A DNA stretch of 64,000 nt from contig NZ_CP188040.1 in the NCBI RefSeq assembly GCF_049943125.1, positions 2,666,001 to 2,730,000 on the forward strand, in the 5' to 3' direction. The position numbers were made by a program, and so were the translations under genes. Source of the stretch: JAEXZL01 sp049943125. Lineage in GTDB: Bacteria; Bacillota; Clostridia; Clostridiales; Clostridiaceae. Below are positions 16,209-24,096 of this stretch, one piece after another (position 1 is the stretch's first letter; the number at the start of each line of letters is the position of its first letter). A model generated the notes under the pieces. It saw only the letters and a program-made list of their open reading frames with translations, was not told the origin of the DNA and ran no database searches.

Positions 16209-16910
16209 CTAGCGGTTAAAATTATATTCTTGTACATCACTAAAATTCTGGTTATGGCAGTAATATACTACTTCCTTGTTTTTATCAAAAACCATAGAAA
16301 GCTCTGTTACCCATTGATCAGTATTTTGCTTCACGTCTCCCAGTATTTTAAAGGCTTGTTTTTCGTTGAAAGCTGTGGAGGCTGATAATAGCTCTTGTAC
16401 AATGTTATACCTATTGCATGGGATTTCTTTTCCACCTTCTATGCTATCTATAATAGAATCGTTAGTCATAATTTGATATTCATTCTGTGATAAAGGGAAA
16501 TATCTATTTCCTCTACCAGGCTCTATTATCCATACATCTCCTTGTTCACCACATATCATATTATGAACGCTGGAACCAGGTACATTTACAATCTCCGCCT
16601 GCTTCAGATAATAATTAAATTCATTCATAGGAATTTTTCCATCGATTATATCAAGAAGCAGCTTTGTGGTATGGATAACTCCTTTCCCTCGTCTATAATC
16701 TCCCTTACCATTAGAAGGAGCACATAGGCTGTTAAAGAAAACTCCAGACTTATGAACTCCAAAGGAAGGAGCCTTTACCTTACCAGTATCCACATATACA
16801 ATAAACCAGTCTTTCTTCTTAGTATTAATACCGTACTTCATCCCATTATTATCAAAGTTCATGGCAATATAGATGTTATCCTCTGTTTTCTTTACAAAGC
16901 TTGTACACAT
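16209..16910 (-). CDS. Ntn-hydrolase family amide hydrolase (C45/choloylglycine-hydrolase-like)
   Basis: A 233-residue protein that begins MCTSF. Removal of Met would leave Cys2 as N-terminal nucleophile, the hallmark of the choloylglycine hydrolase / acyl-CoA:6-APA acyltransferase group that cleaves linear C-N amide bonds. Supporting segments are YIAMNFD, FFNSLCAPSNGKGDYRRGKGVI and NMICGEQGDVWIIEP. It is shorter than bile salt hydrolases (about 320 residues) and lacks a signal peptide, so a bile-salt role is not indicated; the substrate is unknown. It is a single gene, transcribed toward the terminator at 16155. Confidence 0.68.
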   Translation of the reverse strand: MCTSFVKKTEDNIYIAMNFDNNGMKYGINTKKKDWFIVYVDTGKVKAPSFGVHKSGVFFNSLCAPSNGKGDYRRGKGVIHTTKLLLDIIDGKIPMNEFNYYLKQAEIVNVPGSSVHNMICGEQGDVWIIEPGRGNRYFPLSQNEYQIMTNDSIIDSIEGGKEIPCNRYNIVQELLSASTAFNEKQAFKILGDVKQNTDQWVTELSMVFDKNKEVVYYCHNQNFSDVQEYNFNR

Positions 16911-17103
16911 AATTAAGCTCTCCTTTAGTTTATTTTATATAGAGCAATAGTTATATACCCATATAATTAATCATAAGTTGTATGGAATAAAATGTAAATG
17001 TTCTATAATACATTTTTATTCTAAAGGAATAACTCTGAAGCTTGAAAGAATGTATATTATAATAGAAGATATATAATTATTCTTATAAAGAGAGGAAGAG
17101 TTA

Positions 17104-17790
17104 ATGATAGTGAAATCCGGAATTAAAAAAGGAGTAAAACTAATGATTATTATAGTGCTTGTGATGATATTTGCTGGAGTAGCTTCTTTTGCAGCTATAA
17201 ACATATACATAAAGTCCTCTGTGAAGGATAGAATTCTTACGCCTAAGGAGGCTTCAGGGCTTCAGGCCGATTGTATTTTAATCTTAGGAGCTGGCATATG
17301 GGAGAATAATAAACCAAGTCCAATGCTCCAGGATAGGCTACTCCAGGGCATAGAGCTCTATGACCTTAAGGCCTCTAGCAAGCTTTTGATGAGTGGTGAC
17401 CATGGAAGCAAGGATTATGATGAGGTAAATGTAATGAAGGACTTTGCTGTGGAGAGAGGGGTTCCTTCAGAAGATATTTTTATGGACCATGCTGGCTTTT
17501 CTACCTATGAGAGCATGTATAGAGCTAGGGATGTTTTTAAGGTGAAGAAAATCCTCATTGTCACTCAAGGCTATCATCTTTATAGGGCCTTATATGATGC
17601 TGAGGGGCTAGGTCTTGAGGCTTATGGTGTTCCAGCAGACCCCAGGGAATATGCTGGTCAAAGCTACAGGGAATTTAGGGAAGCTGTAGCAAGGGTTAAG
17701 GATTTCTTATATGTAATTATTAAGCCTGAGCCTAAATATCTTGGAGATGAAGTGCCTATAACAGGTAATGGGGATTCCACCAATGATTAA
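17104..17790 (+). CDS. SanA/DUF218-family membrane-anchored protein
   Basis: A 228-residue protein with one N-terminal membrane segment (about 14-32) and a DUF218 domain: DCILILGAGIWENNKPSPMLQDRL, LLMSGDHG, STYESMYRARD, ILIVTQGYHLYRALYDAE. E. coli SanA, of the same family, affects envelope permeability to vancomycin; the enzymatic activity of the family is not settled. The domain would face the outside. AGAGGAAGAG precedes the ATG. Confidence 0.85.
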   Translation: MIVKSGIKKGVKLMIIIVLVMIFAGVASFAAINIYIKSSVKDRILTPKEASGLQADCILILGAGIWENNKPSPMLQDRLLQGIELYDLKASSKLLMSGDHGSKDYDEVNVMKDFAVERGVPSEDIFMDHAGFSTYESMYRARDVFKVKKILIVTQGYHLYRALYDAEGLGLEAYGVPADPREYAGQSYREFREAVARVKDFLYVIIKPEPKYLGDEVPITGNGDSTND

Positions 17791-17885
17791 ATGCCTTTAG
17801 TTTCATATTGAATATAACCCCAACCTGTGTTAGCATAATATTCGATAATTTTACAAAAGAAAAACGAAAGGAAGACAGCTTAGGA

Positions 17886-19127
17886 ATGGAGGACATAAAT
17901 CATAATAATCACAATACAAAAACAGGGATATTTAAGAAAAATCTTGGAGCCTTATATGTAGTTATAGTAGGTATAATATTTTTCTTTCTCATATATAGAA
18001 ATCAAGCTGTAAAAGGAGTTTTAACGGCTTTGTATTCTGCCTTGAAGCCTGTATTAACAGGACTTATCATAGCATTTTTAATTAATCCTTTAGTTATGCT
18101 TTTAGAGAGAACTCTTTTAAGAGGTAGGTTTTTAGTTAAAAAAGAAACGGCTTCTCCTAAAGCTAAAAAAGCTGCTAGAGGTATAAGTATATTCTTAGCA
18201 TTATTTTTAATGATTTCCACTATTATACTGCTTTTTAATTTGGTTATACCACAGGTGATAGCTAGTATACAGGGGGTAATTTCTGAATTTCCTGGCTATG
18301 TAGATACAGCTATTGAGAATGCTCAGACCTTTGCTGATAAAAACCCCATAGTGTCTGAGGGCTTCCTTACCTTAGCGCAGGAGTTCACAGAAAAGCTGAG
18401 CCACTGGCTTACAACAGATTTTGCCGAAAGGATCAGCTCCATGGCTGGTATTCTAGCTTCAGGGCTTATGGGAGTGTTGGGGATTTTATATAATCTGATT
18501 GTGGGAATAATCCTCTCAATATACCTTCTCAGTGGTAAAGAAAGATTCCTAGGTTCCTTTAAAAAAGCAACCTATGCTCTTTTAGACCATAGGAGGGCAG
18601 ATTTTTTTGTAAAGACCATGAGAAGGGTTAATTACATTTTTTCCGCAGCGATTATAGGGAAAATACTGGACTCAATTATTATAGGCTTACTATGCTTTAT
18701 AGCCTCCGGGATATTAGGAATATTCTTTAGTGCCATAGCTAAATATTCACTTTTAGTCAGTGTAATAGTAGGGGTGACTAATGTTATTCCATTCTTTGGT
18801 CCATATATAGGAGGAATACCCAGCACCTTATTAATAATGTTTGTTAACCCTGTGCATGGCTTGATTTTTGGTGCCTTTTTAATACTACTGCAGCAGTTTG
18901 ACTGCAATTTTCTTGATCCTAGGATGGTTGGAGGGAGAGTAGGTCTGCCTGCTTTTTGGTCAATCTTTGCCTGTTTAGTGGGAGGGAGTCTTTTTGGCTT
19001 CTACGGCTTTATATTATCAGTACCCTCCTTTGCAGTATTTTACTATCTCCTAAAAACCTTTGTGGAAGAGAGGCTGAAGAGTAAAAAGCTTCCTGTAAAT
19101 ACAATAGATTATATGGAGCAGAACTAG
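17886..19127 (+). CDS. AI-2E-family membrane transporter
   Basis: A 413-residue protein of the AI-2E / PF01594 family with about eight hydrophobic segments and the conserved C-terminal signature: ITNVIPFFGPYIGGIPS and LLQQFDCNFLDPRMVGGRVGL. Members export diverse small molecules or act in Na+/H+ exchange; autoinducer transport is shown only for some. An upstream in-frame start at 17808 would add 26 residues without a good ribosome site; ATG 17886 follows AAAGGAAG and begins with a hydrophilic N-terminus typical of the family. A terminator follows directly. Confidence 0.85.
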   Translation: MEDINHNNHNTKTGIFKKNLGALYVVIVGIIFFFLIYRNQAVKGVLTALYSALKPVLTGLIIAFLINPLVMLLERTLLRGRFLVKKETASPKAKKAARGISIFLALFLMISTIILLFNLVIPQVIASIQGVISEFPGYVDTAIENAQTFADKNPIVSEGFLTLAQEFTEKLSHWLTTDFAERISSMAGILASGLMGVLGILYNLIVGIILSIYLLSGKERFLGSFKKATYALLDHRRADFFVKTMRRVNYIFSAAIIGKILDSIIIGLLCFIASGILGIFFSAIAKYSLLVSVIVGVTNVIPFFGPYIGGIPSTLLIMFVNPVHGLIFGAFLILLQQFDCNFLDPRMVGGRVGLPAFWSIFACLVGGSLFGFYGFILSVPSFAVFYYLLKTFVEERLKSKKLPVNTIDYMEQN

Positions 19128-19136
19128 CTTAAAATT

Positions 19137-19170
19137 AAAATTCCTAGCTTATTTGAAGTTAGGAATTTTT
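19137..19170 (+). terminator. Terminator after the AI-2E gene
   Basis: AAAATTCCTA / TAGGAATTTTT stem (19137-19146, 19160-19170) with a 13-base loop and a T-run within the 3' arm. Confidence 0.85.
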
Positions 19171-19186
19171 ATTATGCAGATAATAG

Positions 19187-19198
19187 TGAATATTCTGT
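19187..19198 (+). promoter_or_regulatory. Shared 12-mer TGAATATTCTGT before the MobA-ModE-like regulator
   Basis: The same 12 bases recur at 20215-20226 before the xanthine dehydrogenase operon. It lies about 90 bases before the regulator start, so it could be an operator recognised by the protein's HTH domain. Inference from co-occurrence only. Confidence 0.4.
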
Positions 19199-19284
19199 AA
19201 CGAAAGTAACAATTGTGATATAATTAGTATAGATTGATTAATCAAAATCTCAGGGTATTAACTTAAAAGGAAAGGGGATTATCT

Positions 19285-20211
19285 ATGAAAATAAGTAATG
19301 TAGGTGGAATAATAGCAGCAGCAAGCACTAAGCTGGCTAGGCCTATGCTTCAGGTAGGCGCAATACCAATAATTAAGAGAATCGTCATCTCCTTTCGACA
19401 GGCAGGTATATTTCCTATTGTAATAGTAATAGGCCATAAAGAAGATGAAATAAAATATCAGCTCTCAAGCTATGGAGCTATATTTATACATAATGAAGCC
19501 TATGAAGAGCCTCCCTTATTTGATTCTGTAAAGCTTGGATTATCCTATCTTCAGGACAAATGTGATAAGGTGATTTTTTCTCCTGTGAATGTTCCTATGT
19601 TTTCACCGGATACCTTGAGGAGAATGCTTTCAGTGGAAGGAGACATTATAACACCTTCCTATAAGAATCAGGGTGGACATCCTGTATTATTATCCTCAGA
19701 GGTTTTTCAAAGTATCATAGAATACTCTGGTGATAATGGACTTAGAGGGGCTATCTCTGCCATGAAGGAAAAGAGAGTGTGGTTACCCGTAGATGATCCT
19801 GGTATATTATATAGCGTTCATAATCATCAGGAGCTAAAGGAGCATTTAGAGGAGCATAATAAGGCAATACTTCATCCTTACCTTAATATCACCCTTGAGA
19901 AGGAAAGCTTATTTTTCAATGGAAGGGTTAAGCTCCTTTTGTTTTTAATATATTATACAAAGCATGTTAGGAACGCCTGTGATAAAATGGCTCTATCCTA
20001 CAGCAAAGCCTGGGATATACTTAATAAGCTGGAAAAAGAGCTTGGCCATGCTGTGGTTGACAGAAGACATGGAGGTAAGCATGGTGGAAGGACAGACCTC
20101 ACAGAAGAGGGGCTGCAGCTTTTGGTAGCTTACCAGCAATTTGAGAATACTATATTTTCCCATGCTCACAGAGAATTTGAAAGGATTTTTTTAAAGAAGG
20201 GAGTGTTGTAA
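19285..20211 (+). CDS. Degenerate MobA-like nucleotidyltransferase fused to ModE-type HTH
   Basis: A 308-residue two-domain protein. Residues 1-190 follow the MobA/MocA molybdenum-cofactor nucleotidyltransferase fold (NVGGIIAAAS, VVIGHKEDEI, GGHPVLLSSEV, VDDP). However, the glycine-rich LAAGxSxRMGxxK loop is reduced to IAAASTKLARPM and the metal Asp of the GDMP motif is Asn (SPVNVPMFS), so transferase activity is doubtful. Residues about 225-300 are a ModE N-terminal-type winged helix (MALSYSKAWDILNKLEKELG, then GGKHGGRTDLTEEG). The fusion looks like a transcription factor with a cofactor- or nucleotide-sensing domain. It stands immediately before xanthine dehydrogenase, a molybdenum-cofactor enzyme. 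Confidence 0.8.
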   Translation: MKISNVGGIIAAASTKLARPMLQVGAIPIIKRIVISFRQAGIFPIVIVIGHKEDEIKYQLSSYGAIFIHNEAYEEPPLFDSVKLGLSYLQDKCDKVIFSPVNVPMFSPDTLRRMLSVEGDIITPSYKNQGGHPVLLSSEVFQSIIEYSGDNGLRGAISAMKEKRVWLPVDDPGILYSVHNHQELKEHLEEHNKAILHPYLNITLEKESLFFNGRVKLLLFLIYYTKHVRNACDKMALSYSKAWDILNKLEKELGHAVVDRRHGGKHGGRTDLTEEGLQLLVAYQQFENTIFSHAHREFERIFLKKGVL

Positions 20212-20214
20212 TTT

Positions 20215-20226
20215 TGAATATTCTGT
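20215..20226 (+). promoter_or_regulatory. Shared 12-mer TGAATATTCTGT before the xanthine dehydrogenase promoter
   Basis: Second exact copy of the 12-mer at 19187-19198. It starts three bases after the regulator stop codon and ends 25 bases before the -35 of the xanthine dehydrogenase promoter, a typical activator position. Confidence 0.4.
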
Positions 20227-20251
20227 TAAGCGAGTTCCTTTTAAAAAGAAT

Positions 20252-20281
20252 TTGACGTGAAAAGACTAAATATTCTATAAT
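20252..20281 (+). promoter_or_regulatory. xdh: Promoter of the xanthine dehydrogenase operon
   Basis: TTGACG (20252-20257) and a perfect TATAAT (20276-20281) with an 18-base spacer. Transcription would start near 20288-20290, exactly at the 5' arm of the structured leader. Confidence 0.7.
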
Positions 20282-20289
20282 TTAATAAA

Positions 20290-20379
20290 CTCTATATATG
20301 GGAAAATGTTAAATAACGGGTAATCTTTATATATAGAGAAGAAAGTATAAGCTGCTATAGTAACTTTCTTCTTTTTTTA
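20290..20379 (+). ncRNA. Compact riboswitch-like leader with terminator before xanthine dehydrogenase
   Basis: CTCTATATAT (20290-20299) pairs perfectly with ATATATAGAG (20329-20338), enclosing a 29-base interior rich in purines with a possible GTT-AAAT-AAC hairpin and two GGG-containing strands. The 3' arm overlaps by two bases an intrinsic terminator AGAAGAAAGT / ACTTTCTTCT (20337-20346, 20363-20372) with a T-run to 20379. The RNA probably begins at the 5' arm, so the 49-base element is the first thing made. Both features suggest attenuation of the purine-oxidation operon by a small molecule or a protein. No match to the purine riboswitch consensus was seen. Confidence 0.6.
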
Positions 20380-20487
20380 TAAGATTATTGATAAAAAAAT
20401 AACAAATATATTATATTTGTATAAATTATTATCAAATTAGCTAAACAATTTCCCTTTAGAAAAAAATTAAATGTAGGAGGATAGGTT

Positions 20488-22602
20488 ATGGAAGGAATAA
20501 GTAAGTCTGTAACTAAGAAGGATCATTATCCAAAGATAAGCGGCAGTGCAATGTATGTAGCTGATTATCCCCAGGAAGGAGTGCTTTATGGAAAGCTCCT
20601 TCACTCGACTAAGGCTAAGGCAAAAATATTAAATGTTATTCTTCCTGAGCTTCCAGAGGGTTATTATGTAGTAGACAAAAATGATGTTCCAGGAGAAAAC
20701 AGGGTTCATATAGTTATGGATGATACACCTGTTTTTGCTGAGGATACAGTAGAATATATCGGTGATCCAATTCTTATGGTGGTTGGTCCCTGCGAAAAGG
20801 AAGTAAAGAGAATTCTTAAAGAAATTCAGGTGGAGTATCAGGAATTAACTCCAATACTCAATATGCGCGATTATGATACCGTTTTCTTTGACTATAATTA
20901 TGGCAAGGGAGACGTTGAAAAGGCTTTCCAGGAAGCTGATGAAGTATTCCAGGAGGAATTTGAGACAGGCTATCAGGAGCAGGCATATTTAGAGCCTCAA
21001 GGGCTTATGGCACAATATCACGATGGCAAGATAACTGTCCAAGGCTCCATGCAGTGTCCTTATTATGTTCATGGTGCTGTAGCTAAGGCTTTAGGCCTTG
21101 AGGCAAGCAAGGTACAGATAAAGATGGATGTAACCGGTGGTGGCTTTGGTGGTAAGGAGGACTTTCCTTCAATTCTTGCCTGTCAGGTAGCTGTGGCCGC
21201 TATTAAGGCTGGCAAACCCGTAAGAGTTATCTTTGACCGCCGTGAGGATATGGAATGTACTAGTAAGAGACATCCTTCTATATGTACCTACAAGGCTGCC
21301 GTTAAGGATGGTAAGGTAACTGCTATGGATATAGACGTACTCTTTAATGGTGGAGCTTACACTACCCTTTCTGCTGTGGTTCTTCAGAGGGGAATAATAT
21401 GTGCAAATGGGGTATATAACGTAGAGAACTTAAAGGTTAGAGGAAGAGCAGTAAAGACCAATACGGTACCTAATGGAGCCTATAGAGGCTTCGGAGCACC
21501 TCAGACCTTCTTCTCCGTAGAAACTCTTATGAATCATATGGCAGAAAAGTTAGGAAAAGATCCATTAGAATTTAAGATAAATAACATGGTTAAGCAGGGA
21601 GACAGCACATCAACAGGAGGAAGATATCACTTCCCAGTACCCCTTCCTGAAATGATTGAAGAGGTGGATAAGGCAGCTGATTATAGAAATAAAAGAGAGC
21701 TATATAAAAAGGAACAAACAGGACGCTATCGTCGAGGAATAGGTATGTCTTTATACTTCCATGGCGCAGGATTTACCGGCAGTGGTGAGAGGGACATCAT
21801 AAAGGCTGTTTTGAAGCTTCATAAATATCCTGATGGAAGAGTAGAGGTTCTAGCCAGCAATGCAGATATTGGACAGGGACTTAGAACAACCTTTGCAAAG
21901 ATAGCTGCTAATGAGCTTAATATTCCTATTGATAGAGTAATAGTAGAAAATCCTGATACAGATAGAGTACCAGACTCCGGGCCTACTGTAGCCTCCCGTT
22001 CCCTTATGACCGTAGGTGAGCTCATAAGAAGAGCTGCTATAAAGCTTCGTGAAAATTGGGTAGAGGGTGAGGATCAGATTGTTGAGGAGCATTTTAAAGA
22101 GCCAGACTTTGTTATCCCCTTCTATTTAGATAAATTCCAGGGAGATGCATATCCAACCTATGCTTGGGGAGTTGTAGCTGTAGAGGTTGAGGTAGATACC
22201 CTTACAGGAATGAATAAGGTTTTAGGAGCTACAGGTAGCTTTGATGTAGGTACTCCTATTGATTATAACATTGTAGTTGGCCAGATGGAGGGTGGCTTTA
22301 TGCAGGGACTTGGATATTCCTCCATGGAGCATATGAGTACTGATGGTAGAGGAAGGATAAGAAATAATAGCTACAGTGACTATGTTATCCCTACAGCAGT
22401 GGATGTACCAAATCTAAAAGCAATGCTTCATGTGGAAAAGTACCCCTTAGGACCTTATGGAGCAAAGGGTGCAGGAGAGCTTCCTCTAGTAGGTATCCCA
22501 GGAGCATATATTCAGGCAATGGAGCAAGCCTTAAGAGGAAAGTTTAATAACACTCCTTTTACTATGGAGCATACAATGAATTATCTCAGGAGGAACAAAT
22601 AA
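20488..22602 (+). CDS. xdhA: Xanthine dehydrogenase, molybdenum-binding subunit
   Basis: A 704-residue large subunit of the xanthine oxidase family. Visible cofactor and active-site elements are GGGFGGKEDFPS, AYRGFGAPQTFF, NADIGQGLRTTFAKIAANEL, GPTVASRSLMTVG and the catalytic Glu in GAKGAGELPL. It oxidises hypoxanthine/xanthine at the molybdenum centre, passing electrons to the Fe-S and FAD subunits encoded next. At about 700 residues it is slightly shorter than E. coli XdhA. No selenocysteine codon is seen; members in purine-fermenting clostridia may hold a labile selenium, which the sequence cannot show. AGGAGG precedes the ATG. Its stop overlaps the next start by one base. Confidence 0.9.
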   Translation: MEGISKSVTKKDHYPKISGSAMYVADYPQEGVLYGKLLHSTKAKAKILNVILPELPEGYYVVDKNDVPGENRVHIVMDDTPVFAEDTVEYIGDPILMVVGPCEKEVKRILKEIQVEYQELTPILNMRDYDTVFFDYNYGKGDVEKAFQEADEVFQEEFETGYQEQAYLEPQGLMAQYHDGKITVQGSMQCPYYVHGAVAKALGLEASKVQIKMDVTGGGFGGKEDFPSILACQVAVAAIKAGKPVRVIFDRREDMECTSKRHPSICTYKAAVKDGKVTAMDIDVLFNGGAYTTLSAVVLQRGIICANGVYNVENLKVRGRAVKTNTVPNGAYRGFGAPQTFFSVETLMNHMAEKLGKDPLEFKINNMVKQGDSTSTGGRYHFPVPLPEMIEEVDKAADYRNKRELYKKEQTGRYRRGIGMSLYFHGAGFTGSGERDIIKAVLKLHKYPDGRVEVLASNADIGQGLRTTFAKIAANELNIPIDRVIVENPDTDRVPDSGPTVASRSLMTVGELIRRAAIKLRENWVEGEDQIVEEHFKEPDFVIPFYLDKFQGDAYPTYAWGVVAVEVEVDTLTGMNKVLGATGSFDVGTPIDYNIVVGQMEGGFMQGLGYSSMEHMSTDGRGRIRNNSYSDYVIPTAVDVPNLKAMLHVEKYPLGPYGAKGAGELPLVGIPGAYIQAMEQALRGKFNNTPFTMEHTMNYLRRNK

Positions 22603-23075
22603 TGAATGAAATAAGATTTATATTAAATGGAAAAGAGACAGTCTACGAGGGCGATGCTACTGCTAGACTTCTTGATGTCCTTCGTGATGAATATAAGCTT
22701 ACAGGAGTGAAGTGTGGCTGCAAAGAGGGCGAATGTGGTGCCTGCTCCGTTATTATGGATGGACAACTTATAAATTCCTGTATGGTTGCCATGGGAAGAG
22801 CTAATGGTTCTGAAATTATGACCATAGAGGGCTACAGAGAAACTGAACGCTTTAAGGTAATGGAAAAGGCCTTTGCGGGAGTTTCAGCAGTTCAATGCGG
22901 CTTCTGCATTCCTGGTATGATACTGGCAGGAGAAGCAGTGCTGTCAAAAAATCCTAACCCTTCAGAAGCAGATATAAGAACAGGGGTATCAGGAAATCTG
23001 TGCCGCTGTACTGGATATAATGCTCTGGTTAATGCTATAGGAATAGCAGCAAAGGAGGGAAAGGGATTATGGTAA
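22602..23075 (+). CDS. xdhC: Xanthine dehydrogenase, [2Fe-2S] subunit
   Basis: A 157-residue protein with both clusters of the family: the plant-ferredoxin type (CGCKEGECGACSV, then NSCMV) and the helical type (QCGFCIPGM and GNLCRCTGY). It carries electrons from the molybdenum centre to FAD. Length is typical. Start (TAATG overlap) and stop (overlap of 7 bases with the FAD subunit) show tight translational coupling. Confidence 0.92.
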   Translation: MNEIRFILNGKETVYEGDATARLLDVLRDEYKLTGVKCGCKEGECGACSVIMDGQLINSCMVAMGRANGSEIMTIEGYRETERFKVMEKAFAGVSAVQCGFCIPGMILAGEAVLSKNPNPSEADIRTGVSGNLCRCTGYNALVNAIGIAAKEGKGLW

Positions 23076-23887
23076 AAGGTTATCAGCCAACTTCTCTGAA
23101 GGAGGCTTTAGAAATAAGAAGTAGTGAAAAGGTTACTCTCTACGGTGGCGGTACTGACCTAATGGTAGAAGAGGAAAGAGAAGGAAGCTATCTTTTCTTA
23201 AATAAAATACCTGAAATGAGAGAGATAAAAGAAGAGGAGGGACTCTTAAGAATAGGAGCTGCCTGCACCTTTACTGAGGTTTTAGAGCATCCTTCCACTC
23301 CACAAATTATGAAGGAGGCCATAAGCACCATAGCTTCACCAGCTATAAGAAATCTAGGCACAATGGGAGGCAATATTGGTAATGGATCCTCCAAGGGAGA
23401 TAGTGTACTAGTTTTATTTGTAGCAGATGCAAAGCTTAGAGTGGTAAGTCTTCGGGGAGAAAGAATAATAGATATAGATAAGTTTTATTTAGGAAGAAAG
23501 AAGCTGGATTTAAAAGAGGATGAAATCATAGTAGAAATTCTTCTGCCAACTGAAAACCTTAACAATTATACCTTTGAAAAGGTTGCTGAAAGACAGGCTC
23601 TAGCTATTTCCCGTGTAGCCTTTGCAGGAGTGTTCTCCATGGAGGGGGATAAGATTGCTAAGATAGCTGTAGCCTTTGGAGCTGTAGCCAGCACCTTCCT
23701 TCGATTTAAGAATATAGAAGAAAAGCTTATAGGGAAGACCCTAGAGGAAGCAAGAGCCCTTAAGGAGGAGTATATTGCTCTTTATGATGAGGCAACAGTA
23801 TTTACAGAAGGCCGTGTTTCTGCGGAATTTAGAAAGGAAGTATGCATGAATTTATTAAGAGATTTCCTTTCTCAAAATGGTATTTAA
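23069..23887 (+). CDS. xdhB: Xanthine dehydrogenase, FAD-binding subunit
   Basis: A 272-residue subunit with the two FAD-binding motifs of the family: YGGGTDLMVEEE (about 27-38) and IRNLGTMGGNIGNGSSKGD (about 93-111), then the C-terminal CO-dehydrogenase flavoprotein domain. It transfers electrons to NAD or another acceptor. It is the last gene of the three-gene operon and is followed by a hairpin. Confidence 0.92.
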   Translation: MVKGYQPTSLKEALEIRSSEKVTLYGGGTDLMVEEEREGSYLFLNKIPEMREIKEEEGLLRIGAACTFTEVLEHPSTPQIMKEAISTIASPAIRNLGTMGGNIGNGSSKGDSVLVLFVADAKLRVVSLRGERIIDIDKFYLGRKKLDLKEDEIIVEILLPTENLNNYTFEKVAERQALAISRVAFAGVFSMEGDKIAKIAVAFGAVASTFLRFKNIEEKLIGKTLEEARALKEEYIALYDEATVFTEGRVSAEFRKEVCMNLLRDFLSQNGI

Positions 23888-23892
23888 TATTG

Positions 23893-23927
23893 CTCCTATG
23901 AGCAGCTATTTTATAGCTGCTCAGGAG
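23893..23927 (+). terminator. Hairpin after the xanthine dehydrogenase operon
   Basis: CTCCT-at-GAGCAGCTA pairs with TAGCTGCTC-AGGAG around a 5-base loop. The downstream tract ATTTAATATTAT is only moderately T-rich, so termination may be incomplete. Confidence 0.6.
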
Positions 23928-24096
23928 ATTTAATATTATAGGAGTAATAAATTAAATAAAGCTTGACATAACTTAATACAGAGTAGGCATAAGGAAAATA
24001 AAACATGAGAGCACTAAGGTTAAAAAAAAGTTAGCCACTAAAGCTGAAATTATTATGGGGAAGTAATTTTCAAGTAAAAAGTATGGGGGGAAAATC

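Noticed and set aside
20488..22602. Possible selenocysteine codon in xanthine dehydrogenase
   Set aside because: The frame is open throughout without internal TGA; any selenium would be a labile cofactor and cannot be seen.
23960..24096. Possible purine riboswitch before the adenine/guanine permease
   Set aside because: The conserved purine-riboswitch junction sequences are not present and no convincing three-way junction could be drawn.
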